From Terfezia claveryi (Eukaryota; Ascomycota; Pezizomycetes; Pezizales; Pezizaceae), in the NCBI GenBank assembly GCA_015179025.1, contig WHUX01000017.1, forward strand, positions 434,001-498,000: a stretch of DNA of 64,000 bases, given 5' to 3'. Shown here piece by piece: positions 23,829 to 37,063 of the stretch. Under the pieces are notes generated by a model. The model had not been told where the DNA came from. It searched no databases and saw only the letters and a program-made list of their open reading frames with translations. Each line of letters starts with the position of its first letter. The stretch's first letter is position 1. Both the position numbers and the translations under genes were made by a program.

Positions 23829-26653
23829 GCCGTCTTCTTGAATGATAAATCTATATGCTTAATAGAGATAGAGCCTAGTTGGGATTTTGCGAAAATGTCT
23901 TATGATGTTAAAATTGGTCATGTCACGCGTCTGTATTTGGGGTTTTGATTTATGATCTCTTTCTTTTTTTTTGCAACATGGTTTTACCAAAAACTATTGA
24001 ACTAACTTTTTGACTCGATCATTTATGAGAACAGTTGGTTTATCGGCGTGAGCGTTGTGTTTATAGTCAAATACTTATATCAAGTAACGAAGTATGAAAG
24101 AAGCAGCTAGATGAAACTCCAACCGTTGATTATCTGCAAATACATATTGTACCATATGAGATATAATATATAATGATTCCGCTTTATACCAACTAAGGTC
24201 TGATATCATTACAAGGTAAGACAACACATGGCCATCATATTCATGGCTATTATATTTATGTCTATCCAATACGAACTATACTTTCTTGCGTTTTGTTTTC
24301 ATCCTGATGAAACCACATTATTGTTAGTAGTATTAATTGTTTCTATTCAACAAGTTACATTAGGGAATTGAGGGTAATTCCTGTAATGATCTATATGTAT
24401 ATATATAAGTATACAGCCCTGTTACGTACGGGGTCAACGGAATATACTGCTCAACGGGATGCGAGCAACTACCTATATTAGGATTAAGTGTGCTAAATAC
24501 AGGCTTCTCAGGTGCGGGGTTGTCATGCACACACAATTGTAAGTAAATACTCCTCCAAAACATTCTTTTCTACTACATACTTACTAGACTATCTGTCAGC
24601 ATATCTTATAATTCTCCAGTGAGAAGAAATAAACTAACCTAAGAGCTTCCTGTCTCCTCTGAGCTTCCTCAGTACTTAATCTATTGTGCTACAAATTCTA
24701 ACTTCCCAACATTGAACACTTCTTCACAACTATTGTATGTCTGCAAAAGCTTTTCTCTATAGGCTTGTAAGAAATCATCCCTCTTCAGAACTGACTGATA
24801 GGTTTTTTTTTTTTTTTTCTTTTTTTTTTTATCGCTTGGCTGGTATTTACAGTTCCCGTTTCTCTCTGTTCAATCTGGTAGTATCTTGAATTTTGCGTGA
24901 TTTACAGAAATTCATTTGTTACCGGAGTATTCTAACTAAATATTTGAAACATATAAGACACAACAATATCGCACCTCTACAGGTAGTTTAGTTGGCACGA
25001 CACCCTCCTTTGATGGAAGGAAACCAACCCTCATGGGCTAGGGCTATCCCGTTGAAATAAGAGTCTATATATATAGATATAACAGTTATTTTTTTTTGGT
25101 TTTTTTAGATTGGATTATAGTTATACTCCGTACAGTTCACATGAAAAAAAAAAAACAAGCTTACCGTACTGCATGCATACAGTACAGTAACAAGTAACAC
25201 AACCAAAGATGTTGGGCGAAAACACAGCCAAAAAGGTAAAAAAAAAAACCAAAGTATGCCAGATCACATTACCTACATAAAAAACTTTTTTTAATATAGA
25301 GGTATGATTGGTTCAGCACTATAAACTTGGAATTGAGGAGCCCCATCACAAGCTTAAGCTCACCATACAAAATACAAATTATCGCCTTGCAAATCGAAAG
25401 AAATAAGATTATAATTATTGAAGGCATGTACAGAGTACCGTGTATTCGCCAAGACCTTTATCTGGTGCAGAAGACTTTTTTCCAAGGTTATATTAAACCA
25501 AAGTATTTAAACATTTTCCAAAAGGCGCCACTTTTAGATGTTGGTTTCGGAAACAAACCCCCCCTCCAATAATGCACTCTCCCCCTCCCCCATATCACCC
25601 ACAACATTTGAACGTTTGCAAAAATAAATAAATCTTGATTGGTTACGGCCCTAACACCTGGGTCAAATTCATGTGGCCCGATTCATGCGCATATTTAAGT
25701 TCCTTTCTAGATATGGTTGAGAGCAATGATAGCCGGTCCGTGATATGGCTCACGCATGTAGTTGCTAAATGCTCATTGCGCATGCTCACCATGCATGACA
25801 TGGCTAGCTACAACATCAGGCTCAAGTGTTTTTCGTAGCATGTTCATGATAGTGACGTGCGAGTCCAAATAAACTCCATATGATTTCTTCGGCCAGCTGG
25901 GAACCGATGGTATGGTAGATATCGCGTCATTCCTGCCAATCAGGACGGCAGGTGGGCCCGCACCTGCGTAGATCCATCACAAATACCACGGACAAATCGT
26001 TACAAACACCATTTAGCAATTCAAGATGTTCAGAGCAAAATGTACATTTTTGTCCCGAGCAACTATGTTTTAACAAGAGGGGTGAAAGAAAAACGTAATT
26101 TTAGTCGCCCCACACCGTATGCCACAGCTCCTGCAAATACCACATCCCCTAATGAGTAACAGCGACTGCTATATCAACCCACTTTCTACCTCTTGCTAGA
26201 TAATCCTGTCGGAGAGGCAACGCAACGCCTTCTGACAAAACTGACAAGATACACCACCGTGAGAAGCCGAGTAACATCATAGGTAATCAAGGGAAGATCG
26301 GAGCCAAGAAAGAAAGGGGAAAGCCATAAATCCAGGACCGACAACACCGATATAAATATATACGATTCTGCATTTTGTGCAGATAAACGCATCAGACCAG
26401 AGAAAAATTAAGGGGGGAGGATAAGTGAAGTAAAGAAGAGGAGATGAAATAGCTATAAGAAAGGCGGGAAAAGGCTGAGAGAAAGAAATGAAGCCCGAAA
26501 TCGTAAAAATCAATCATCAGCGCCTGCAGCTCCTGTTCCCTGATAACCGTAACGAAGAGCCCAAGAAAGCGAAAAATGAAACAAACCACAAACAGTGTAA
26601 TGTGTATTGAAGTAGTGATGTAGGCTATGTCCCGCGTGAATTCTGATATTCGA
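23829..26653. other. convergent intergenic region, strongly AT-rich
   Basis: It lies between the 3' ends of the desaturase and the PFK-2 gene. It holds many A/T tracts (for example 24800-24830, 25145-25157, 25240-25250), TA-rich stretches near 24150-24170 and 24395-24410, and the small palindromic sequence around 25170-25190. No convincing ORF, RNA or insert of the TAGTCTGG family was seen. Confidence 0.6.
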
Positions 26654-29252
26654 CTAATGAGGGTGAGGATGCTCTTCCCTCTTAACCTTGTAATTTGGTA
26701 ATTGATCAAACCAATCTGTCGTAGGATTGTACTGGTAAGCTTGGAAGCCGACACCGTATGGTTTCTTTGTAGTACCGTAAAGTTAGAATTTTGCGATCAG
26801 ACTTGGGCGGTGAGGGTATACTTACTGGCTCCAGAACGTACAACATGCCCAACGGGACATCCAGGCACGCAACATCATCCCTGTCCAGGCCCAAAAAGTA
26901 CGCCAATAGGACCCTAGCCACAACACGGTGTCCAACTAAGAGGACATGGTCGGTCATTCTTTCGACCTCAACAATCACCGCTCTTAAACGATTGATAACA
27001 TCAAGATAACTCTCGCCTCCGGCGCCAGGGTAGCGGTAATGTAATTTGTCCTTCCTTCGTGCAGCGTATTCTTCAGGATACTTCGTTCTTATCTCTTCAT
27101 AAGTCATCCCTTCTGCAATACCGGCGCTTAGTTCATTCAGCATTCGCATTTCTTTGATATCGTACTCCTCTTCGTCGAAGTACTTTGCAGTCTCGATTGA
27201 TCGATTAAGCATAGAAGTCCATACACAGAAGTTTTTAGCGACCGGTCCTGCGTTAGGATCATCTCCGGGTACAGTATATTCCGGGTTTGGTGGAGTAATA
27301 TCACCAGGGCGAGGTGGAAGGAGTGACGATTCGAATTTCTCTTGCATTTTAACGTTGAATGCAGTTCGTTGCTCTGAAAGCACGGGTTAGTTGTTGATTT
27401 TAAGAATGGGAAATCGGAGGGCCTACGGTCAATGAACCGGGTCAGTGCTTTGGCATATTTGTCACCATCTGGGCTCAAATGAGCATCACCACCAATCCTT
27501 CCTTCAAGATTGTCCATGGATTCACCGTGCCGTGTTATCCAGATCTGTCGTGGGGCAAGGTTGAAATTCAATAGATAATATACAGTTTGTCCAGCGAGGA
27601 ATCCACGAATTTGGTGTGCGACGACTTTTCGTCCAACATCAACCATCTTCGAGAAGTTAGCTCCGACATTGCCTAATTCAAGAAGAGTGAATATACTTTG
27701 ATGTATTGCCAATTCATCTGTTCCTCATATTCACCAAGTGGAGTGTAGTTCTCCTCGTAGATTTTTACTACTCCAGCAATTAGTTGAGCTGTCGTATTGA
27801 TGGTTGGCAGCGAATGAAGTACCCACCTCTCTTCTTAAAGTCTTCCAGGGCAAGCACAGGATCCATTCCCTTGTAATCCGGCCCACTAAGCTTCAGCCTC
27901 ATATTTGCTTCCAAAAGTTTCTCATCCTTGCATTCGCTCTCCAAAAATACTATCCCCAGCTCCGGCCCAGCTTGCTGACGAATACGGTTCACAATTGCCC
28001 TCCTTCGCTCTTGCGTCGAGTTTGTGGCATCCAGGATACCTACCGAGCCGCCTTCATACAAGATGTAATTAAGTAGTTCGTCCAATGTTTCCATTGCAAC
28101 CTTCTCACGAAGTTGCTTAGCAGGAAGATTGTTGGGGTCGAAAAAATCCGAAGACTGATCCATTCCGTGGCCATGGGTTACGCTAGGATGTTCTTGCCTC
28201 TCCTGGGTGTGCTCAAGGAGAGCTGTCAACTTATCCGCTGGTAAAAGGCCAGTTCCACTGATACCATTGGTAATAGAAACTGGCGGGGGGGGCTTTGGCG
28301 GGGGTGGATGAGCTGCATCTGCGTCCACTCCAGCTGCGATTCTCCGGCGAGCCCCAACATTGAAGATTTTGGTGTTATGTTGGAGCCAATTCAGATATCT
28401 GGCAATCTTCCTCGTGACATATGACTTTCCTCGTGCTGGCAGACCTACCATCACGATCACCAATTTCGCACCAATATCTCGTGAGGCGATCCTTCCATCT
28501 GGCGAGATCCGGCTCTTGGTCAAACCAGGTATATCGAGGGTAGTAGCGCGTCTGATAGGAGGACGTAGCGGAGGTCAGTGGACCAGAAAAAGACAGTGAG
28601 TCAAGAAAAGGTAAGTACATAATCTCCACCACGAAAAACAATGGTCACGGCCTTACAACCAGTAAAGAGGAGTCGAAAGGAGGAAAGGTGAAGGCTGTAG
28701 AAATTTAGGTACTCACATTCTTGGACTGTTTGGTGTTGCCGACAATTTAGGACTATTGGGGGCTGTGGTATCAGGAGTGTCTGATAGTGCCACACCGACA
28801 CCACCACTTCCAGCGGCTTTATCTTTTGAGACAGTTCCAGGAGGCAATAAATAACCATTTATCTGAAGGGCTCCTCCAGCACTACTGCTCCGACTCATAG
28901 CTGGAGCGGTCATGACTGATTTGGCAATTGAGGAATGCTGTGCCTGTTTCCGTGGAGCAATCGTTCCCGCTGGTGTTGTTGGGGGCGATGTCCAAGTAGG
29001 TGTATAAGTAAGAGCTGGGGGAGTTGGTGGGGTACAAGTTACTGGTATCTGTGTCCCTACGAGGTTTCGAGAGACGTAGGAGGTATTTGTTGGCAGGAAT
29101 GGGGCAGGGAGGTGAGAAGGCGGGACTGGGATTGGCGAGTTGGTAGAGCCCTTGGTGGGGAGAGTATGAGCTAGAGGAGTGTTGTGGCCAGCCCTCTGTA
29201 GTGGGTGGATGGGGTTTATATGGGGCGAGGGTGAAGGTGGGGGGGATGCCAT
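26654..29252 (-). CDS. 6-phosphofructo-2-kinase / fructose-2,6-bisphosphatase
   Basis: Six exons in transcription order are 29252-28717, 28551-27827, 27767-27697, 27646-27427, 27373-26826 and 26764-26654. They give 736 residues and all junctions stay in frame. The enzyme makes or removes fructose-2,6-bisphosphate, the activator of glycolysis and inhibitor of gluconeogenesis. A Pro/Ser-rich N-terminal extension of about 178 residues precedes the kinase domain, whose P-loop is GLPARGKS at 215-222. A Pro-rich insert interrupts the kinase after KIFNVGARRR. The bisphosphatase domain carries TRHGES with the phospho-acceptor His at 484, the LNELSAGIAEGMTYEE acid region and VGHRVVARVLL with the second His. 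Yeast Pfk26 and Pfk27 have lost the first His, so this protein looks phosphatase-competent. SP/TP sites in the N-terminus may allow kinase control. Intron 1 (165 bp) is long for this window. Confidence 0.93.
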
Positions 29253-30576
29253 CGAGCACGAGAGTAGCAGATATTCACCTTCGTCTGAGAACCCAGGTGC
29301 AGTGAAACGGTGATTAGTCTCGGCGAGTAGTTTGTGGGTGTGATGTGTTCAAGGTGCAGCAGGCTCCCAGAAAAAGAAAGTCGTCGGGTTTGAGGGGGGT
29401 GGGGGAGGAAAAGAAACTGGTGGAGTTGGTAGTGGGGTTAGCAGTCTGCCTCGGGACGACGCAATAGGGTTCTGGAGAAGCTTACGTCTGGCCGATCCAA
29501 CGAACAAACCCTGTCAGCCGACTTTTGTTTTGCGGGCAATTGCTGCTGCAGGTTCCGTACCTTTTTATTTTTTTTTTTGGTAAATCTTTGGGGATATTAA
29601 TGTGCAAAGTATCCAGGCGTGTGTTCGACAGGCGAAGACGCAAGTACGTGGGACGCGATAAGGTGTTTGAACAAGTGAAAGCAGGGACCCGAATCTGCTA
29701 CTAGCAAGGACTATGAGCTGGATAGAGCGTTGGGATATGGAGATTCCTTGTCGAAAGGCCCGTATATTTGTTTTGTCCTCGGGGGGAAAAAACCAGAGTT
29801 GCGGGTTTTTAGAGGCTGGACCCGACAAGAGCTGCTGGCAGCGATTCGCTGGCAAGACGTCGTGAATACGCAAGCCCGATCGATGGCCTAAGAGTTGGCT
29901 CTTTTGTTTGGCTTCGCCCAAGGCTGAGGCCGACTCAAGTGGGAGCTTTGCTGCACGTTGCACGTTGGATTGGACGGGCGTGGGTCCTCCTCAGCTGCAG
30001 CCGAACACCTCTACATACATCACAGTATGGGGCGCGAGATCGAGGATGGAGGATGGAGGGGAAAGAGTCACACACTATGCTACTTGTTGCGAGTACCTCT
30101 GTGCTTCTTTGCCCGGCTAATCGATATTGTCCGCTGCTCGCCACCAGGCCCTTCGGATTGTGCTCTCCGCAGCCACAACGGCCCTTTCGGCTTTGAGGCT
30201 GCGGTCGACTCACCCTTGCAGCGGCGCACTGTGGGAGGGCCTTCCTGCACCGTAGTTACTTTTTCGCCTCACCCGCCAGATGGGCAGATGAAAGCGGGAA
30301 TGAGACAAAAGCAATTCCGAAATCATACTTAGGCGCAGGCTGAGAGGCCCCGCTCAGTTCCAGCCGAGCCGCATCGCCACAAGCTGATGAGGTTCATCCC
30401 ACGCCTTCCTTGTGGAAAGAATCACAAGGGACAGGGTAGGGCAGGGCGCTCATGCCCATGTGTGCACACACCTCGCCGACCCATCGCAAGCCCCGACGGT
30501 CTTGTTTCACATTCAACAGTACCTGAGTCGGTGTGCATGCCCCGTACCCAGGTTCAGAAGGGTATTAATTTTACGG

Positions 30577-30615
30577 TATATATATATATATATCACATAT
30601 ATATCACATATATTT
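30577..30615. repeat. (TA)n and CACATATATAT simple repeat
   Basis: About 17 bases of alternating TA are followed by two CACATATATAT-like units. It is AT-rich and slippage-prone, with no coding sequence nearby. Confidence 0.8.
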
Positions 30616-31209
30616 TCGCTTTAGACATGCCTCGAAAACCCCCAACGTTGTAACACCCCGCCGCATCGAGAGATTCCCCACCCTTCCTCCTTGCAAGCAA
30701 TTTATATCCTTGTCCTTACTCTACGGGAAGGATAAAAGGCTTGCTGGGATAACTCAACCTTCTGTGCAACATCAACATCGTCTTTTCCCACCCTAGCCAA
30801 TCACGAACTCCCACAGACCCCATACCTACCTCTTTCACAAGTGCTATTTACTCCACTACTCCTGCCCCGGCGGCAAAACTTATGCTATGATAGAAGATAG
30901 ATATGGCATTCTATATGATGTAGAAAAAGGTCGAGAGATTTGCAATGAGAGATATTCGACTAGAGTACGTGACATCCCTCTTCTACAAAACATGGCCCCT
31001 GTTGAATCTACCTAAATCTCCCATTGGAATATATATTACTTCACAAGACAAAGAACGAAGGTTATGACGATCAAAAGCCTGCTGCAAAAAACGTGGTACA
31101 ACATTCATCGGCCAAGGCTTGTGGCAATTGGGAACTCGTCCACTCACGTACGTATGCACGTATGCACGGACCAAGGTCGCCTGGCATTGACGCACAAGCA
31201 TGTATGTAG

Positions 31210-31256
31210 GGATATCTTCCTCTGCGAGGGGTAGTGCAACCAGACTAGGATATCTT
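31210..31256 (-). mobile_element. 29-bp insert with perfect 9-bp target duplication
   Basis: GGATATCTT at 31210-31218 and 31248-31256 encloses 29 bases ending GAGGGGTAGTGCAACCAGACTA in two pieces: GAGGGGTAGTGC then AACCAGACTA. Read on the minus strand it begins TAGTCTGGTTGCACTACCCC, matching the insert at 48360 and the no-duplication copy at 48771-48798. Confidence 0.78.
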
Positions 31257-31373
31257 TATCTCCACATCTCTTATCTCGCCTCCATAAATGCTTTACCAAA
31301 TTAATGACCCAATCGAATCTCACAAACTAACCAGATACAGTATTCACTAGGCCATCTGACACTAAAAAATAAC

Positions 31374-31400
31374 TTCGATGCCTAGTCTGTATTCGATGCC
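31374..31400 (+). mobile_element. 9-bp footprint TAGTCTGTA between perfect 9-bp repeats
   Basis: TTCGATGCC is at 31374-31382 and 31392-31400, with only TAGTCTGTA between them. This is the shortest member seen. It keeps the outermost seven bases of the family terminus (TAGTCTG), as expected of an excision footprint. Confidence 0.72.
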
Positions 31401-33412
31401 ATGCATTCAGGGAAAAAAAAAAAGCAACATGGCAGCTGCAACTCTATTTGCCTGGAGCGCAGGTCATCTGTACAAGACATGAAGCTTCAGGAGAAACAAT
31501 CTTCTTCTGACTTTTGGCTCCTATTGTTGCCTTGCGTGGATAGGCACAGGTCACTTTTTACCATCCCACTTCCCCGGTAGGACGCTTCGCCGATATTGTA
31601 TATACAGGAAAAAGAAAAGCGAGGGGGCTGCTTACATTTGTACATGAGGCAACTCATCTCAGGAACGAGGGTAGAGGCAAATTCCGTTCCCAAAATACAG
31701 TCCCACGTGACATTAGCGATTTCGTGGATCAAACAACAATCACAAAGATGACGAATTATCGAAGGTCGAAAAATGGGTGTTTGAACAGACAAGGGGACCC
31801 AAAAGTCCTGGTGGTCTAGCCTAGCCGCAAAAGGGCAAGCGGCAAAGGATACCTACGGGTTCTTGCGTGCAGCAATGTCTACCTACCTGATGTGAGCCGT
31901 CTCTACACTCCTCTGTCATGCAACCACACTACTCCTCTGTAACGTATTGCATATATCCGGGGCGGTCAGGCTAGTGCGCTGCTGAAGTGGCTGTCTCACC
32001 ATTAACATGGCGCTGTTGGTGGCGGGGATTTAGACTTTTAGATCCATGTTCCACTCCCTGTATATTCGGGAGCACCATTTTTTTTATACGAGTAGATCTA
32101 GATCATGTACAGTACATGTACCAAACTCCTTGATAGTGAAAACAATACAGGCACGTTTCATGCTGTGCCGCATAAGCTGACGAGATAAATCCCGTCAGGT
32201 CTGCCAATTCCCGTGTTTTACCTAGGTGGATATAGACAGGTAATCTATCTCGCAGCACATCATCTCTTCTGTTTGAAACAGACTACCCCACGTACCGTTA
32301 TTTAAACCCATTCATGCGGCCCTTGCTCAATCACATGCCCCAGTTTGCACAGACAACTGCATCGCACGATGATGACGAAGCTAACATTTACTTCTTCTTG
32401 CTCACCTTTATTTGCTTCTTCTTACCTTCTGCTTCTTCAAAAAAAATAAAAAAATTTAGACTACTACATACCTGGTAACTTAATGGCTACCAATCACATG
32501 ATGGACGTATTTTTGTAGGGATTGCATGCACATAGCCCGACTTGGACGGATGAGTTTCGCACAATGTTATGAGCGATTGGATTTCCAACTTCAAGCACAT
32601 TACTAAAACTTTACTCACACGCACCCCACTAGGTAAGTAAGTCCTATCCCCATTTATGATAAAGAAAATGTTTTCAATTCCACAACAACACCCTGCTCTG
32701 TGCGAATACTCTTCCGAGCTCGGGCTTAGATGTACCAGCTACCTTGCATTATATCTCTCCTGGTAATTTCTAGCATCTGAACGCTCTTATTCATAAACCC
32801 ACATACATGGATAATCATACCAACACCTTTGAAGGTGTTCAAAATGCACTATATGTGTTCCAATGTTTTCCATCCAATACATCACGCAGCTGCGTACTTA
32901 GCCCTGGCTCTATATATATGTAATCTGTTATATACGAATGAAGTTCTTTTTTGGTTACTTTCATGACCCATTTTAGAACTAACGCCGCTGGCAGTCGGCT
33001 GCCGTAGAGAAAGTCTCGGCACTTGCACTCACCCCGCGAGGGGGGGGCGGGAGGGAACGGTTCGGCCAGTCATATCCCGTACTCTGAGATGCTGGGTCAT
33101 GTGATATATATCAATTCAGACTACCAAGTTTCGGGTGGATATAATATCGTTAGATACCATACCTCCTCATGTCCACCACTAATTCTTCGCAATTACTATC
33201 CCCTGATGAAACACTATCAATTAGGTCTGAAGGAACCCCAAAACACAAGATGAGCCGGTATTAGGACTCAAGTTCTTCCTTATGAACTCCAATCTTATAT
33301 ATATTCACATGGTTGGCTTCTGGCATCCAGAGCACCCATTACATACTGGATGATAAACAGTCAAATGATGTCATAACGAATCCGGGTCCTGTGCATGTGA
33401 CTACTGGCGGCA

Positions 33413-33445
33413 CGCTGGAGTGTGCCAACCAGACTACGCTGGAGT
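33413..33445 (-). mobile_element. 15-bp insert GTGCCAACCAGACTA with 9-bp target duplication
   Basis: CGCTGGAGT at 33413-33421 and 33437-33445 brackets the 15-base family terminus at 33422-33436. The identity of the flanks extends further if the boundaries are shifted (13 bases from 33412 and from 33436), so the exact join is ambiguous by a few bases. Confidence 0.75.
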
Positions 33446-36394
33446 GTGGGACACAGCCTTGCAGATGACACCACAAAATGCGTCTTCCTTTCGACGCTTT
33501 GATGCAAAATGTGTGTGGATTACACGAAAATACCCGCGCAGCCAACAGAGTTACATCTCCGCGGGGGAGAATGAATTCTGGGCTGTATGTGTGTCGAGAT
33601 TATTATGCGGTGCATATGCATACCGCGGGGTAAATACGTGTCGTGCTCTATTACCCAATCTGGCTGCGCGACTACCGAATGTGGATACTTGTTTTAGCTC
33701 AAACCTAGTCTATTGGGGAACTTCTCGTTTTCAACACAGATATTGGCGCGTCACACCGAGTAGTGAAACATTCACAGGAGAGGTTTCCCACCGACCAGTC
33801 TGAATCGCCAATGGGCCCTGGGGGAAGAGCTTCCGTGCCGTTGGAATGCAAATGCAAGACTTCGGGACCTGCGGAGAAAACCGTAACCACACAAAGTGAA
33901 ACGCGTGAATGCTATCAAACCAGATGTTCTCCGATCTTGCGGGTGGAACCGGCCGGAGGACCTGCGACGGTTTATTGAATCTGATAAGATCAGTGGGCAT
34001 GAAGAGAATTCGGGGCGAACCTCGAATGTCTACTGGCTGAGATGTTTTCATCGTTCCATGTTACCGGACCAGCTGGCTAGATGGGCATGAAGACCAGGAG
34101 AATTGCCAAGTGCTTGAGAGACGGGCCACTCTAGAGTACACGTCTTGGAAATATCCCTGTCGCTATAGAGAGTTACTTTGAGAGGGAAATGGGTTGAAAG
34201 CGAATTTATACATAAAGGTCTATGTACATCAGGGCGGGCTCAGGCATTAATAACGGTACTACATTTATTTTAATCCCCAGTCTTTAGTCCTCGAATTCCA
34301 AGAACACTATACCCCATATCCAGTCTCTCCTTTCTTCCACATATCAAATCTGAATGTTTTAAATTGAACCCCCGATGCTTACAGGGGAACACCCGCTAAC
34401 TGTATACATATTTTCTAGTGTATATAAATCTAGGTATCCATCCCACGGATCTTGGCACGAGCTGTATATATATATGAAAAAGATTTTACAAACCCATTCT
34501 CATTGGTACATCTAGCTGCATAGTACTCTAAAGTATTAACTCGGCGATAATACTCGGGGGTTTGGCTATATATATAGATTAATAGTCTAGTGCCCTTGAT
34601 GGCCAAGCCGGTATATTTTCCGCTGGTCCTTGTATTGGCGCTTTATCCAGCGATTGGAGGGTGTTGTAAATTAATTTTGATATATGCTAGCTAACACCTG
34701 TCTAGGCCGTATTAGGGGAAAACTACGGACCGACAAACATCAGGCCAGAGTTCATCGCTCGCTATGGAATTTATTGGTTTATCTGTTACATACAGCTGCA
34801 GCTGGAGGAAGTGATGCATCTCAAGAACTTTTGAGACACACGCAAAGATGATGTCTGGCAGGGTGGATTGAAGTGTGCCAGCATTAACGATGCGGTTGAA
34901 TTATTCATTGGTGCTCACATGGACCAGCCAAAAGTTCCTGGAGATGACCCTCGTGGCTAAATTGTAGAGTAACCAAGGTACACCTTACATCTGCATGAAC
35001 CTACGACCACTTAGGAGCCACTTAGTTGTAGTTTAACAATCGATAGTAGGGCAATTTATTTTTATCATATTCAGCTAGCCGCATAACATCATAATAGCCA
35101 GCTCACTAATATTTCGACTTAGGTGGGTACGTTATACATACGTTACGTACTCTATTAATCACGATCATCGAATATAGGTGAACATTGTATGTAGTTGGGT
35201 TGGGTTTAAGCTTAATTTCGATTCTGCTTCTGCACTTTTGCATATATCATATGTGTTGGATGTTTAAAACTGTTTTACTTCATTTATCGGGATAGAGGCT
35301 GAGAATCTATGGAAAACCAAAGTTAACAAAGCAAAAAAAAAAAAAAAAAAAAAAGATCGCTAACTACGGGTGGGATTTATGTTATATCACATTGCGGGAA
35401 ATGTGGGGTTGGAAAGGAAAGAATTGAAATACATATAAGAGGGGAGAAAGTAGGAGGGGGGGGGAGGGGCGGGAAATTTATTCCGATCTGTGTGGAAATA
35501 AAACTGAAACTTTCCTGTTTTTACTGGGTGAAATATTTTATTTGAAACTAAATGGAGGTGCAAACTTGGTGAACCCCCCACGTTCGAAACGTTCGACTTG
35601 TGGCTATGGAGCTGAAATTCCCCCCCCACACCCCCAACAATCCCTCCGCCAACTACATAACGTCGGGAGGACATGCCCGTTGAGGAAAAGTTTTATACTG
35701 CAGGGGTATTTGAAAGTTGAGGGTAATGGTTAGCCCTCATGTGGCCCATTAGAGATTGTAATTAGGATATCAAATCGACATCAAATCTTGCATAAAAGTT
35801 ATAACACTACTTGCCTATCAAACCCCTTAAGGTATATATGTGTGTGTAGTCTATAGTATGTGTGCGTACATATGTAAAATGTTAAAATCAAAAAAAAGAA
35901 AAAAAAAAGATAAAACACATCCCAAGAACCACTTTCCACACTGCATTCAAGTACATAGGTAATACCATCATTCGTTTTCTGTTCTAGGATGGAGGTGGAG
36001 GGGTTTAGAGCCTTTGCTTAGGAAATCTAGCTAGCTCAAGAGTATGAAGATCTTTCCGACCCTTAAGGGATTAAGGCCTCAATGTATTGCCGCAAACAGG
36101 ATGACAAATATTTCATATTCATGTTTAAGGTAACTAGGGGCTTTTTTATCCGTACCTAGTAAAGTTTTTTTTTCCCCGACCGTTTACCCTGAAAATGAAA
36201 ATCTTGAAGCGATCACACTCACAACCACTACTCTACTCCTCCTCCCCAACCCGATCAACACACACGACGTTTTGATCTCTAATTAAATTTCTTACATTTA
36301 CCCTTTACCTGGATCGTTACCCTGAACTATTTCTATGTCTACTCTCTCAAAAGTAAAAAAAAGAACTTTCAAACACGGGGATTGGGACATACTG

Positions 36395-36439
<45 letters not shown>
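36395..36439. repeat. (CTA)15 microsatellite
   Basis: About fifteen uninterrupted CTA units lie in intergenic DNA downstream of the minus-strand SPT23-like gene. Open frames over it translate as poly-Leu or poly-Ser and are artefacts. Confidence 0.95.
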
Positions 36440-37063
36440 TTACAGAATAACACTCTGAGGGGTGGTAGTGAACAGGACAACTTGCGCGTACACACACACA
36501 GCCGAAATAGTACATCAGCAGCACAATATAATTAGCCATTCAGTCTCTATAGAGCAAACTATAGGCCTATAAGGATACACCTAGAATCCAAATCTCAACA
36601 GGCTTCGTAACTTCATATGATCAAGACAAACAAGGAGTGCGTGTGAAACGACAGCCTGTCCGTTGAACAATAGCGCCCAACGGCATCGAGCTGTAATAAA
36701 TAGGAGTCAAGAGACCCATATATAACTAAACGAGACAAAACAGTAACAACGATTTGGGGTTTCCTATTTTTCTCCAGGTGTTATGATCAAAACAAAGAAA
36801 ATCTAACCTTATCGCATGAAAAACCAATCCACATTAATATACCACGCAAAAAAACGGCAATAAATAAAAAAAGGAGAGTTTCGTGTCAACAAAGGAGGTA
36901 ATAAGCTTGACCGAAGGAATAAGGGGAAGCAATAAAAACAGAAAAAAAAATAGATAGGGAGTATGACCAAAGTCCCACTGAAGCTAACTACATTGCATCA
37001 CGACATAATAAATTAAACACAAACCCGCTCATTATACTGAGAGTAAATTCCAATAACAGACGC

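Larger units (their letters stand above)
29253..37063. other. 7.8-kb gene-poor region
   Basis: No supported gene is seen. It contains three short direct-repeat-flanked inserts (31210, 31374, 33413), a (TA)n tract, a CTA microsatellite, an A-tract near 35333-35354, and scattered short ORFs without motifs. A stretch at about 34720-34960 reads open in one frame except for one TGA, but I recognise no protein in it. Confidence 0.6.

Noticed and set aside
33420..33803. 127-codon ORF
   Set aside because: It begins inside a family insert and direct repeat and has no recognisable motif.
34711..34960. Pseudogene-like frame interrupted by one TGA
   Set aside because: About 80 codons with a single stop is not significant, and I recognise no protein in it.
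35836..35870. Footprint TAGTCTATAG between TATGTGTG-type repeats
   Set aside because: The flanks are low-complexity TG repeats, so the match could easily be chance.
36335..36535. Poly-Leu or poly-Ser protein
   Set aside because: It is the translation of the (CTA)n microsatellite.
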